A stretch of 64,000 nt of DNA from Pelobacter seleniigenes DSM 18267 (GTDB lineage Bacteria > Desulfobacterota > Desulfuromonadia > Desulfuromonadales > Geopsychrobacteraceae): contig NZ_JOMG01000002.1 in the NCBI RefSeq assembly GCF_000711225.1, forward strand, positions 1,748,501-1,812,500, given 5' to 3'. Below, piece after piece: positions 54,697-63,237 of this stretch. The notes beneath the pieces are model-generated. The model did no database searches, had not been told where the DNA came from, and saw only the letters and a list, made by a program, of their open reading frames with translations. The stretch's first letter is position 1. Each line of letters opens with the position of its first letter. The position numbers and the translations under genes are program-made.

Positions 54697-55608
54697 ATGT
54701 TTGATAATCTGATTGCCAGGGCTATTGTGCCGGTCACAATAGCTGTCACCGGTTTTGTCATCTTCGGCTGTCTGCTCCTGTATTCTTTTATCAAGTCGGA
54801 CATGACTGCCGAAGCAGTCAGACATGTGGATGATCTGGTCGTTACGGTCTATAAATCGACCCATTATGCAATGATGGAGGATGATCGGGATTCGTTGCGG
54901 AATATTCTGGCCAATGTCGATACTCTTGACGGTGTCGAGCGGGTCCGGATTTATGACCCGCAGGGAACCCCTAAATTTTCCGACTTCGAGCAGGAACCGG
55001 TCGGTAAAACCTTTGCCCCCGAAGTGGACCGCTGGTCGACTTCGCTGATGAAGGATGGCCATCCCGAGCGGGAGGCGACCCAGTACAAGGTCGATCACGA
55101 TAACGGCTTTATCGCCGTAACCATGCCTATTCTCAACGAGCCCCAGTGCTCCACCGCCGCGTGTCATTTTCACGCCGATAGCAAGCCGGTGCTTGGTTTC
55201 CTAAGTATCGGACTGTCCAGCGCCAACTTGGAGAAAACCCTTGCTCTGCTCAGAAGTCGAATGATAGCTTTCAGTGTCATGGTCCTGTTCCTGACCGTCG
55301 GCGGGGTCACTGCACTGCTCAGAGTGAATCTCTTTCTCCCGATCTTGCGCTTGACTTATAATGTAGAACAGGCCGCCGCAGGGACGGCTGAGGCGGATCT
55401 GCCCAAATCGGATCACAAACTGGGCAAATTAAACCGTGATTTTCGTACCCTGGTCAGACAGAGGGATCAGGCCCGGCAGGATTTGAAAGCATTGGAACCC
55501 GCAGGTAGGGAGTCAGATGATCGACCCGACGAATCACGAACCGGAGGAGCCCCTGCCGGACATCAATCCGTTGCGGAAACAGGTTCAGGCCAAGATCAAG
55601 AGGCTTGA
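54697..55608 (+). CDS. kinase-less heme-sensor-like membrane protein with CX4CH motif
   Basis: This 303-residue protein has membrane helix 1 (residues 10-31), a periplasmic domain of about 150 residues with NEPQCSTAACHFH (CX4CH at 151-157), membrane helix 2 (MIAFSVMVLFLTVGGVTALL) and a HAMP-like or coiled segment, but no HisKA, ATPase or other output domain. The periplasmic domain matches that of the kinase at 47367-48986 in order and in the NEPxCxxxxCHFH motif. The first CxxCH of that kinase is missing here. The last 31 or so codons overlap the next gene in another frame, so the tail may be a late extension. Confidence 0.75.
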   Translation: MFDNLIARAIVPVTIAVTGFVIFGCLLLYSFIKSDMTAEAVRHVDDLVVTVYKSTHYAMMEDDRDSLRNILANVDTLDGVERVRIYDPQGTPKFSDFEQEPVGKTFAPEVDRWSTSLMKDGHPEREATQYKVDHDNGFIAVTMPILNEPQCSTAACHFHADSKPVLGFLSIGLSSANLEKTLALLRSRMIAFSVMVLFLTVGGVTALLRVNLFLPILRLTYNVEQAAAGTAEADLPKSDHKLGKLNRDFRTLVRQRDQARQDLKALEPAGRESDDRPDESRTGGAPAGHQSVAETGSGQDQEA

Positions 55609-56032
55609 ATTACGCTCCAGCTCCGGCCTTTGGTTGCTTGCCCTGTTCACTTTGCTGAGTATGGGGGCGTTTCGGGATTTTGCGATTCTGCCTTCGTTGA
55701 GCGAAGAGGTACATGCCTTTCTCGGCAAGGGACCGAACCCCTATATGATCAACTGGGCTCTGGTGGTGTATGCTTTTTCCGCCCTGATCATGGTTTTGAC
55801 CCAAATGGCTGGGAATAAAAAACCCGCCAGTGGTCTGCCGCATTTTGCCTATCTCGGAGGCTTTTACGGCTTCTATCACCTGACCAATTCCCTGAATGAA
55901 AATTTCTGGGCGGTTTTCGTGGTCGGCCTGACTATCCTCGGCCTGCAGAGCTATCACATCTGGAACTACTATCACGAGCAGATTCAGGAGCAGAAAGAGA
56001 TCCTGGCTGAACTGGATAAGTTAGTGGATTGA
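55517..56032 (+). CDS. small membrane protein of the redox operon
   Basis: This 171-residue protein has an N-terminal charged helix (INPLRKQVQAKIKRLEL), four membrane segments (GLWLLALFTLLSMGAF, YMINWALVVYAFSALIMVL, FAYLGGFYGFYHLTN, FWAVFVVGLTILGLQSYH) and a coiled-coil tail (EQIQEQKEILAELDKLVD). GTAGGGAGTCAG precedes the start. Similar proteins in Desulfuromonadales are, as far as I recall, annotated as menaquinol oxidoreductase components. No cofactor motif is seen. It overlaps the sensor-like gene by 92 bp and appears to close the operon. Confidence 0.72.
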   Translation: MIDPTNHEPEEPLPDINPLRKQVQAKIKRLELRSSSGLWLLALFTLLSMGAFRDFAILPSLSEEVHAFLGKGPNPYMINWALVVYAFSALIMVLTQMAGNKKPASGLPHFAYLGGFYGFYHLTNSLNENFWAVFVVGLTILGLQSYHIWNYYHEQIQEQKEILAELDKLVD

Positions 56033-56146
56033 CCGGTTCGGCAACGGCTTCGCGAAGGGGTGGTGCTGCGGTCCGGCCTGTCTCGTCCGGGCCAGGCGCT
56101 GGCTTTTCTCAGCAACACAGCTTATTGTCACCCTGGAAGCGTTCCG

Positions 56147-56563
56147 CTACAGGGATTTCTCTTCGTCAGCCAGGTTCTCCAGATCTTCCAGTTCGATTTC
56201 GATCGCTTTGGTACTAATGGCGATTTCCAGTAATGAACAGAGCAGAGAAAGCGCCAGCAGGCAGATGCTGATGGCAAATATCCATTCGGCCGGAACCATC
56301 CACTTCAGAAATAGCAACAACATGGTCAGCACGCAGAGCAGAAAGCTGAGGACTCCGAGCCCCTGCATCGCTTTGATCAGAATCAGCCGCAGCCGCAGGT
56401 TGCTGATCTGACGAATGACCATTTCGGTCATAGTCGCTCGCTGGCTGTGGAGCTGGCGGATCAACTGGGCAAGGACCAGGAAACGGTTGGTGTAGGCCAA
56501 CAGCAGCAATGAAATAGCCGGGAACAGGAGAGCCGGAGTGGTCAGGTCCATAGATGATTCCAC
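56147..56563 (-). CDS. DUF2721-family membrane protein
   Basis: This protein of up to 138 residues starts at GTG 56563, or 134 from ATG 56551; neither has a clear ribosome-binding site. The beginning LTTPALLFPAISLLLLAYTNRF is the DUF2721 hallmark, followed by a long amphipathic helix and two membrane helices. Function is unknown. It is convergent with the redox operon and lies 12 bp after the methyltransferase gene on the same strand. Confidence 0.8.
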   Translation of the reverse strand: MESSMDLTTPALLFPAISLLLLAYTNRFLVLAQLIRQLHSQRATMTEMVIRQISNLRLRLILIKAMQGLGVLSFLLCVLTMLLLFLKWMVPAEWIFAISICLLALSLLCSLLEIAISTKAIEIELEDLENLADEEKSL

Positions 56564-56575
56564 CCAAATGAGGAG

Positions 56576-57217
56576 TTAGGGTTTGCGGGCGCTGCCGCGG
56601 ATGGTTCTGTTCACAAAAGCCGGGGCACCGCAGAGCGGCGCTTCGGTCAACTGTTCCATCTCCAGCCCGGCGGCGCAAATGGCTGCTGCGGTATCACGGG
56701 TCAACCGACAATTCCCGGCGCAGCAGCTCCAGAAGGGTTCAATCCGTTGCTGCCAGCGTCTGAGTCCGGGTTGCTCGGCAATGATATGTTCCAGAAACAG
56801 CAATCGGCCACCGGGGCGCAGTAGACGAAATATTTCCTCCAGGCTGGCCGCGAGATCGTCGACCGAGCACAGTACCAGGGTTGAGACAATGGTGTCAAAG
56901 GAGGCATCCGGCATGGCGATGGTCTCGGCAGGCCAGGGTTTGAGCTGAATCCGGCCGTCCGGGAGATTGGCGGTTTTTCGGGCCAATTGTCGACGCATCA
57001 GCCGGTCCGGTTCGCTCAACCAGACCCGCAACCGCTCCAGCGGATAATACTGGAGATTCAGGCCGGTTCCGGCTCCGATTTCAAGCAGGTCGCCTTGCGC
57101 CCGGTGGAGCAGTTCGTGCCGCCAGACGCCGAGGCAGCGTTTTTCAACGCCAGCCATGGCCCGGTCATAAAACCGGGCGAGCAGATAGGAGCGGATTGTT
57201 CGAAAGGTTTTGACCAT
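56576..57217 (-). CDS. class I SAM-dependent methyltransferase
   Basis: This 213-residue protein has SAM-binding motif I LLEIGAGTGLNLQYY, acidic motif II LSEPDRLM, and post-motif LRPGGRLLFLEH. The layout, with a short N-terminal helix and SFDTIVSTLVLCSVDDLAASL, resembles METTL7/UbiE-like enzymes. A quinone or lipid substrate is possible but unproven. It starts about 180 bp from the divergent ABC ATPase gene. Confidence 0.9.
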   Translation of the reverse strand: MVKTFRTIRSYLLARFYDRAMAGVEKRCLGVWRHELLHRAQGDLLEIGAGTGLNLQYYPLERLRVWLSEPDRLMRRQLARKTANLPDGRIQLKPWPAETIAMPDASFDTIVSTLVLCSVDDLAASLEEIFRLLRPGGRLLFLEHIIAEQPGLRRWQQRIEPFWSCCAGNCRLTRDTAAAICAAGLEMEQLTEAPLCGAPAFVNRTIRGSARKP

Positions 57218-57398
57218 TTTTTCTCCGGCAGCGAGTTCTGTGTAATCGTGTTAAGCTTGCTACTCATTATCATCGGCATGGTTCGCAGGGCAAGTCAAGG
57301 CATTGTCCTGATCACGGTATTCATTGAGTCAGAGGTGGGTGTTGCTTTCTCTGTGCTGATGACTTGTCAGGTGGCATGGGGAGAGGTATAGTCGCGCC

Positions 57399-58334
57399 AT
57401 GAATGCTTTGGAGATAGAAAACCTATACAAATCGTTTGATGGAAAAGTCGCGGTCAACGGGGTCAGTTTTGCCATTGAAGATGGTGAAATCTTCGGTCTG
57501 CTCGGTCCCAACGGCGCCGGCAAGAGTACCATCATCAACATGATCGCCGGGGTATCGCGCATCGGCGGTGGGCGGATTTCCGCGTTCGGTCATGACAACC
57601 GGCGCGACTACCGGCACACCCGACGGCTGCTCGGGGTGGTCCATCAGGAGATCGTGACCGATAATTTCTTTACCATTGGCCAGGCCTTGAAAATGCACGC
57701 CGGCTATTACGGTGTCAAGGACGATCCGGACTGGCGCAGCCTGCTGATTGATCGCCTTGACCTGCGCCCGCATCTGGACAAGATCATGATCAAACTGTCC
57801 GGAGGGATGAAGCGCCGCTTTATGATTGCCAAGGCGTTGATTCATCGCCCCAGGCTGTTGATCCTTGACGAGCCGACCGCCGGAGTGGATGTCGAGCTGC
57901 GTCATGGCCTGTGGGAGTTCGTTCGCGAGATCAATGAGCATGGCACCACCATTCTGCTGACCACCCATTATCTGGAAGAGGCGGAGCAGATGTGTGATCG
58001 TATTGCTATTATGAATCATGGTGACCTGATCGCCATGGAAGCGACCCATGAACTGGTGCGGCGACTTTCCAATCGGCAGCTCCGCTTCTGGCTGGAGCAA
58101 CCCTTGCCGGAGATGCCCACCGGTCTGGATGCCTATTCGCCACGCCTCAAAGGGGACGGCAAAGAACTGCTGCTGAATCTTCCTGCCGGGGAGAGTGCCG
58201 GCGATCTGCTCGGCCAGGTGTGTCGGCTTGGGTTTAAAATCCGCGATATCGAGACCGATCAGAGCGGCCTGGAAGAGGTCTTTATCCAACTGACCGGAGT
58301 CAATGGAGGTGTCCATGGTGACCGACTCAAATAA
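57399..58334 (+). CDS. ABC transporter ATP-binding protein (YadG/CcmA-like)
   Basis: This 311-residue ATPase has Walker A GPNGAGKST, Q-loop GVVHQEIVTD, signature LSGGMKRRF, Walker B LILDEPTAGVD and LTTHYLEEAEQ. It has the C-terminal extension of DrrA/NodI-type exporter ATPases. The partner permease starts inside its last codons (20-bp overlap). GGGAGAGG lies rather far from the ATG. It resembles, but is not identical to, the ATPase at 23195-24106. Confidence 0.9.
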   Translation: MNALEIENLYKSFDGKVAVNGVSFAIEDGEIFGLLGPNGAGKSTIINMIAGVSRIGGGRISAFGHDNRRDYRHTRRLLGVVHQEIVTDNFFTIGQALKMHAGYYGVKDDPDWRSLLIDRLDLRPHLDKIMIKLSGGMKRRFMIAKALIHRPRLLILDEPTAGVDVELRHGLWEFVREINEHGTTILLTTHYLEEAEQMCDRIAIMNHGDLIAMEATHELVRRLSNRQLRFWLEQPLPEMPTGLDAYSPRLKGDGKELLLNLPAGESAGDLLGQVCRLGFKIRDIETDQSGLEEVFIQLTGVNGGVHGDRLK

Positions 58335-59103
58335 CCGGTTTTACCCCTGGTTGCCTTTTTATACCCTGTTCAGTAAAGAGGTTCTGCGTTTTCTGCGGGT
58401 TGCCAAACAGACCCTGCTCACCCCGATCGTGACCGCGTCGCTGTACCTGTTTGTGTTCGGAGCCACGCTCGGCAATAGATTGAGTGTGCTCGAAGGATTC
58501 AGCTATGCCCAGTTTGTCATCCCGGGACTGATTATCATGGGGGTGATCAATAACTCCTTTGCCAATACTTCGTCATCTCTGTTCATGTCCCGCTATCTGG
58601 GGGGGATTGTCGATCTGCTGGTGACCCCGGTCACGCCGCCACAATTCATTTTGGCCTACACTCTGGCAGCCATGTTGCGGGGGCTGCTGGTGGGTGGCGT
58701 GGTGCTGATTATCTCGACCTTTTTTGCTCAGCTGCCCTGGACCTCTCCACTGTTGGCGGTGCTGATGGCCATGATTGCCAGCTTCCTGTTTGCCCAGTTC
58801 GGGCTGATCGCGGCGATTTACGCGCACAATTTTGATACTCTGTCGATGTTCAGCAATTTCCTGATCCTGCCATTGATTTACCTGGGCGGAGTGTTTTATC
58901 CGATCTCCATACTGCCGGCCCACTGGGCCAGACTGTCTTACCTGAACCCGCTTTTTTATCTGATCGATGGCTTCCGTCATGCCGTTATCGGGGTCGGTGA
59001 TACCAGTTTCCTGGTCTCTTTCGGGGTCAGCCTGGCCATGGCCGGCGGGCTGTTCGTCTGGGCGGCCTGGATGATTGGCAGGGGCTATCGACTGAGAAAC
59101 TGA
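58315..59103 (+). CDS. ABC-2 type transporter permease (YadH-like)
   Basis: This encodes 262 residues from ATG 58315, with GGAGGTGTCC directly before it; the earlier in-frame ATG at 58303 contains that site. Six membrane helices are predicted. The ABC-2 signature lies in ILPLIYLGGVFYPISILPAHW and YLNPLFYLIDGFRHAVIG, as in YadH/NodJ-type permeases. The substrate is unknown. Confidence 0.9.
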   Translation: MVTDSNNRFYPWLPFYTLFSKEVLRFLRVAKQTLLTPIVTASLYLFVFGATLGNRLSVLEGFSYAQFVIPGLIIMGVINNSFANTSSSLFMSRYLGGIVDLLVTPVTPPQFILAYTLAAMLRGLLVGGVVLIISTFFAQLPWTSPLLAVLMAMIASFLFAQFGLIAAIYAHNFDTLSMFSNFLILPLIYLGGVFYPISILPAHWARLSYLNPLFYLIDGFRHAVIGVGDTSFLVSFGVSLAMAGGLFVWAAWMIGRGYRLRN

Positions 59104-59184
59104 GCTTCCGGGTGAGGCGGGTGGCAGTCCGACAGAGAGCTGGCGAAAAACAAATTTAGAAGAGGCTATGAGGTTGAAACAGAA

Positions 59185-60060
59185 ATGAAGGATCATCTTA
59201 TTCGAGTCGTCAGTGAAGATGGGTTGCTGCGTGGGGTCGTGGCGGTAACGAGCGACCTGGTACGCACGGTCTGCACGGCCCAGCAGGCCGATGTCACGGC
59301 TTCGGTGGCGTTGGGGCGCCTGTTGACCGGTGGCGCGTTGTTGGGTTGCCTGCTCAAGGGGCAGCAACGGCTGGCCCTGCTGGTGGAAGGGAATGGACCG
59401 CTTGGGAAGCTGCGGGTGGAGGCGGATGCCGCTGGCCGAGTGCGTGGTTCGGTTGCCAACCCGGTGACCAATCTGCCGCCCAGAGACGGCCGCTTCGATG
59501 TGGCCGGCGCCATTGGCAAGGCCGGATTTCTTCATGTCTGGAAGGATCTCGGCCTGAAGAATCCTTATCAGAGTATGGTGCAGCTGCAAAGCAGTGAGAT
59601 TGCCGAGGACCTTGCCTGGTACTTGAGCAGTTCGGAGCAGGTCCCCTCCAGTCTTGGACTGGGGGTTGAGCTGGACCAGCAGGGGCGGGTTGCCGTGGCT
59701 GGTGGTTTTCTGGTGCAGGCCCTGCCGCCGGGGGATGAGGGGCAGGTTGAGCAGATGATCGCCAGAATCAAGCGACTGCCGCCGACCACCACCATGCTGC
59801 GGGAAGGTATGACGCCGGCGGAGATAGCGTCCCGGCTTTTTGCCAGTCTGGCCTTCCGAGTCCAGGAAACCACCGAGTTGAGTTTCCACTGTCCCTGTAA
59901 TCGCAGCCGGATTGAGCAGATGTTGATCGGTTTCGGCCGGCAGGAGCTGGAGACGCTGGCGGCCGAGCAGCCGGAGGTGACGGTGACCTGCGAATATTGT
60001 AAGCAGCAGTACAGCTTTGCCGGGGACGAGCTGGCCGCATTGATTGTTGCGGCTGGTTAG
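59185..60060 (+). CDS. hslO: redox-regulated chaperone Hsp33
   Basis: This 291-residue protein has the Hsp33 N-terminal domain (ALGRLLTGGALLGCLLKG; GNGPLGKLRVEADAAG) and the C-terminal zinc switch CPC at 236-238 and CEYC at 269-272. Under oxidation the four cysteines release zinc and form disulfides, activating a holdase that protects unfolded proteins. The spacing of both cysteine pairs is canonical. It starts 81 bp after the ABC permease gene. Its presence beside the nuo genes and a Bat operon fits exposure to oxidative stress. Confidence 0.95.
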   Translation: MKDHLIRVVSEDGLLRGVVAVTSDLVRTVCTAQQADVTASVALGRLLTGGALLGCLLKGQQRLALLVEGNGPLGKLRVEADAAGRVRGSVANPVTNLPPRDGRFDVAGAIGKAGFLHVWKDLGLKNPYQSMVQLQSSEIAEDLAWYLSSSEQVPSSLGLGVELDQQGRVAVAGGFLVQALPPGDEGQVEQMIARIKRLPPTTTMLREGMTPAEIASRLFASLAFRVQETTELSFHCPCNRSRIEQMLIGFGRQELETLAAEQPEVTVTCEYCKQQYSFAGDELAALIVAAG

Positions 60061-60612
60061 GCTCCACTGCGGCCACTGCTGCTCATCCGGTCCGGCTGGG
60101 TTTAAGCTGTTGAGCTTGCCAGGGAGCGGCAGTGCCTAAAGGCGATGCGGCCGACCGGCTGACCGGTGAAGGGAAGGTTGGCAGGGTTTCGATTTTTAGA
60201 AATACTATCCTTATCTGTAGATTTATTATCCTTTTGAATAGTATTATTTTATAGTTGGAAAGCTTTCCCGATCTGTGCTTTAATTACCCGCGTGACTGCT
60301 GGGCTTGAAAAAGCAGGAAATGGAGCTTCGGATCGTCGCAAACAAACAGGGTTTTATTTAATGGTCGGTGCGGTCGCGTTCCGCAACCGTTGCAATTTCC
60401 CCTCTTTAAAGAAATCATAAATATTCAAAACTTCAGTAATATCGGCCGAAAAGAAGATCAAAACGGTCGGGTTAATTGCATACTGTATACTGTATTTTTT
60501 GCTTGACATGTCGCCGTGAAGTGTCCTAATTTTCGACACGCTGTGACATGTTCTATCAATTTCAATGGACACGGCAAGGGGTCCAATTTCTTCAATGGAA
60601 GGAGCGGTTTCT
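60061..60612. other. 552-bp intergenic region ahead of the nuo operon
   Basis: No gene is accepted here; a minus-strand frame at 60354-60572 has a GTG start and no ribosome-binding site. The region turns AT-rich after 60190 and holds the likely nuo promoter and a tandem ATACTGT repeat next to it. Confidence 0.55.
60477..60532 (+). promoter_or_regulatory. candidate nuo operon promoter and operator
   Basis: TTGACA (60503-60508) and TAATTT (60527-60532) are 18 bp apart. Just upstream, TTGCATACTGTATACTGTAT contains two ATACTGT repeats and a central GTATAC palindrome, a possible operator overlapping the -35 side. In Geobacter the repressor HgtR has been reported to act on nuoA-type promoters; whether it binds such a sequence I cannot confirm. 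Confidence 0.45.
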
Positions 60613-60969
60613 ATGCTGGATATTTACTTGCCGATTCTGGTCGTGATCGGCATCGCCTTCGCTTTTTCAATCGGCTCGGTGGTTCTGTCCCGCCTTATCG
60701 GGGTGAAAAAGCCCAGTGCGGTCAAGCTGGCACCGTACGAATGTGGAATGCCCTTGATCGGTACGGCTCAAGAGCGTTTCTCCATCAAATTCTATATTAT
60801 TGCCATGCTTTTCATTCTCTTCGATATTGAAGCCGTTTTTCTTTATCCGTGGGCCATTATGTTTAAGCGCCTGGGGATTTTCGGCTTTGTGGAGATGGGA
60901 GTGTTTATCATTATCCTTCTCGTCGGCTTTATCTATGTATGGAAAAAAGGAGCTCTGGAATGGGAGTAG
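60613..60969 (+). CDS. nuoA: NADH:quinone oxidoreductase subunit A
   Basis: This encodes 118 residues from ATG 60613 (AAGGAGCGGTTTCT upstream). Three membrane helices are visible with the conserved loop [20 protein letters not shown] and [13 protein letters not shown]. NuoA lies at the junction of the membrane and peripheral arms of complex I, near the quinone site. It overlaps nuoB by 10 bp. First gene of the nuo operon. Confidence 0.95.
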   Translation: MLDIYLPILVVIGIAFAFSIGSVVLSRLIGVKKPSAVKLAPYECGMPLIGTAQERFSIKFYIIAMLFILFDIEAVFLYPWAIMFKRLGIFGFVEMGVFIIILLVGFIYVWKKGALEWE

Positions 60970-61475
60970 AGCAGCCCAAAACGCTTGGCAGCGGCTTTAT
61001 TACAACGAGTCTGGACAAACTGGTCAACTGGTCGCGTGCCAGTTCCATGTGGCCGATGACTTTCGGGCTGGCCTGTTGTGCGATCGAGATGATGGCAACG
61101 GGTGCTGCCCGTTTTGACCTTGACCGGATGGGGATTCTGTTCCGCGCCTCACCACGGCAGGCCGATGTCATCATTATCGCCGGGACCGTGACCAAGAAGA
61201 TGCTGCCGGTTATCCAGACCGTCTATGAGCAGATGCCGGAGCCGCGCTATGTCATCGCCATGGGAGCCTGTGCCTCCTCCGGCGGAATTTTCGATACCTA
61301 CAGTACGGTTCAGGGGATCGACGAAGCATTGCCGGTCGATGTCTATATCCCCGGCTGCCCGCCGCGCCCGGAAGGGTTGCTCTATGGCCTGATGAAGCTG
61401 CAAGAGAAAATCAGATCGGAACGCAATACCTTCGGTGCAGCTATCGGCGTCGGTGAAGTCATCCGTGAGGCCTGA
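60960..61475 (+). CDS. nuoB: NADH:quinone oxidoreductase subunit B
   Basis: This encodes 171 residues from ATG 60960 (AAAAGGAGCTCTGGA before it). The N2 cluster ligands are the CC pair in [11 protein letters not shown], the cysteine in MGACASSGG and the cysteine in PGCPPRPE. NuoB passes electrons from the last iron-sulfur cluster to quinone. The size is usual for the family. Confidence 0.96.
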   Translation: MGVEQPKTLGSGFITTSLDKLVNWSRASSMWPMTFGLACCAIEMMATGAARFDLDRMGILFRASPRQADVIIIAGTVTKKMLPVIQTVYEQMPEPRYVIAMGACASSGGIFDTYSTVQGIDEALPVDVYIPGCPPRPEGLLYGLMKLQEKIRSERNTFGAAIGVGEVIREA

Positions 61476-61504
61476 GCGCCTCTGCCAATAACAGGGATAA
61501 GTCA

Positions 61505-61987
61505 ATGAGCGATCAAGCGATTGTTGAAAAGTTGAAGAGTAGATTCTCCGCGGAGATTCTGGACGTTGTTGAATATCGTGGTGAAACAACCGTCACCGTT
61601 AAAAAAGAACAGATTGTGGATATCTGCAGCTTTATGCGGAACGATTGCGGTTATAACCTGCTTTGCGATCTCTGCTCTGTCGATTATCTTGGGCAGGCCC
61701 CCCGTTTCATGGTGGTTTACAACCTTTATAACATTACGACCAAACGGCGGATTCGCCTGAAAGCTCCGGTTGAAGAGCGGGCTGCTTCCATCGATACGGT
61801 CAGTGGTGTCTGGTCGACAGCGAACTGGCTGGAGCGGGAAGTCTGGGATCTGATGGGGATCGTTTTCAACAATCACCCGGATCCGCGGCGGATTCTCATG
61901 CCGGCCGACTGGGAAGGTCACCCGTTACGCAAGGACTATCCGGTTCAGGGGCCTGATCGCGAGCCTTATCAAGGCCGACTCTCCTAA
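61505..61987 (+). CDS. nuoC: NADH:quinone oxidoreductase subunit C
   Basis: This 160-residue soluble protein has the NuoC signature ANWLEREVWDLMGIVFNNHP and PLRKDYPV near the C-terminus. It is a separate gene here, unlike the fused NuoCD of E. coli. GGGATAAGTCA precedes the start. Confidence 0.94.
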   Translation: MSDQAIVEKLKSRFSAEILDVVEYRGETTVTVKKEQIVDICSFMRNDCGYNLLCDLCSVDYLGQAPRFMVVYNLYNITTKRRIRLKAPVEERAASIDTVSGVWSTANWLEREVWDLMGIVFNNHPDPRRILMPADWEGHPLRKDYPVQGPDREPYQGRLS

Positions 61988-62027
61988 TTGATGATTTTAG
62001 ATATTCCTTAACAGGACGAGGCATAAC

Positions 62028-63212
62028 ATGGCAGCAAATACCACCGAAACAATGACCATCAACATGGGGCCCCAGCACCCGTCGACCCACGGCGTGTTGC
62101 AGCTGATCCTTGAGCTCGATGGCGAGATTGTCAAGAAGGCGACTCCCCATATCGGGTTTCTCCATCGCGGGGTGGAAAAGCTTTCGGAGCACCGGACCTA
62201 TCATCAGGTGATTCCGTTGACCGACCGGTTGGATTACCTGGCCCCGATGAGCAACAATCTCGGCTATGTTCTGGCCGTTGAAAAGTTACTTGGAATAACG
62301 GACAAGATTCCAGAACGGGCTCAGCGGGTCCGTGTCATTATGGCGGAACTGACCCGGCTCAAAAGCCACCTGGTCTGGCTGGCCACCCACGCCCTGGATA
62401 TCGGGGCAATGACGGTCTTTCTGTATTGCTTCCGTGAACGCGAATGCATCATGGATATCTACGAAAAGGTTTCCGGTGCGCGGATGACCTCCAGCTATTT
62501 CCGGGTCGGTGGCTTGTCCGCTGATCTGCCCGATGGCCTGGAGCAGGAGATCCGCACCTTCACCGAATCAATGCCCGCCCATATCGAAGAGTATGAGGGA
62601 CTGCTGACCGGCAATAAAATCTGGCAGAAACGGACTATCGGCGTTGGACACATCAGTGCCGAAGCAGCCATTGATGTTGGCCTGACCGGTCCGGCCCTGC
62701 GCGGTTCCGGGGTCGATTGGGATCTGCGGCGCGACAATCCCTATTGCGGCTATGAAGAATATGATTTCGAAGTACCGGTCCGGGACGAAGGTGACACTTT
62801 TGCCCGTTACAAGGTCCGTCTCGACGAAATGCGTCAGGCCAGCCGGATTATTCTCCAGGCGCTGGACAAGCTTAAGCCCGGCCCGGTGCTCGCCGATTGC
62901 CCACAAATCGTGCTGCCGCCGAAGCAGGATGTGGTCAATACCATCGAAGGGTTGATCCACCACTTCAAGATTATCTCCGAAGGCTTCAAACCGGAACCTG
63001 GCGAAGTCTTCCAGAGTATTGAGGCCCCCAAAGGCGAATTGGGTTATTACCTGGTTTCGGATGGCTCGGCCCATCCGTACCGGATGCGCATCCGCCCGCC
63101 TTCCTTTGTCAATCTCCAGGCCTTGCCGCAGATGGTTGAAGGAAAAATGCTGGCCGACGTTATCGCCGTGATCGGGACGCTTGATGTCGTTCTCGGTGAA
63201 ATCGATCGTTAA
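62028..63212 (+). CDS. nuoD: NADH:quinone oxidoreductase subunit D
   Basis: This 394-residue protein begins with the conserved NMGPQHPSTHGVLQLILELD and continues with PHIGFLHRGVEKL and the RGSGVDWDLRRDNPY stretch. The C-terminal RIRPPSFVNLQALPQM and IIGTLD-like VIGTLDVVLGEIDR are also typical. NuoD forms the quinone-binding pocket with NuoB and descends from [NiFe]-hydrogenase large subunits, whose metal-ligand cysteines are absent as expected. It begins 40 bp after nuoC with AGGACGAGG upstream. Confidence 0.96.
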   Translation: MAANTTETMTINMGPQHPSTHGVLQLILELDGEIVKKATPHIGFLHRGVEKLSEHRTYHQVIPLTDRLDYLAPMSNNLGYVLAVEKLLGITDKIPERAQRVRVIMAELTRLKSHLVWLATHALDIGAMTVFLYCFRERECIMDIYEKVSGARMTSSYFRVGGLSADLPDGLEQEIRTFTESMPAHIEEYEGLLTGNKIWQKRTIGVGHISAEAAIDVGLTGPALRGSGVDWDLRRDNPYCGYEEYDFEVPVRDEGDTFARYKVRLDEMRQASRIILQALDKLKPGPVLADCPQIVLPPKQDVVNTIEGLIHHFKIISEGFKPEPGEVFQSIEAPKGELGYYLVSDGSAHPYRMRIRPPSFVNLQALPQMVEGKMLADVIAVIGTLDVVLGEIDR

Positions 63213-63237
63213 TTAAATAGGTGTGCAAGAGGACGTT

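Noticed and set aside
60354-60572. 72-residue minus-strand frame before nuoA
   Set aside because: GTG start without a ribosome-binding site, overlapping the likely nuo promoter; no recognisable family.
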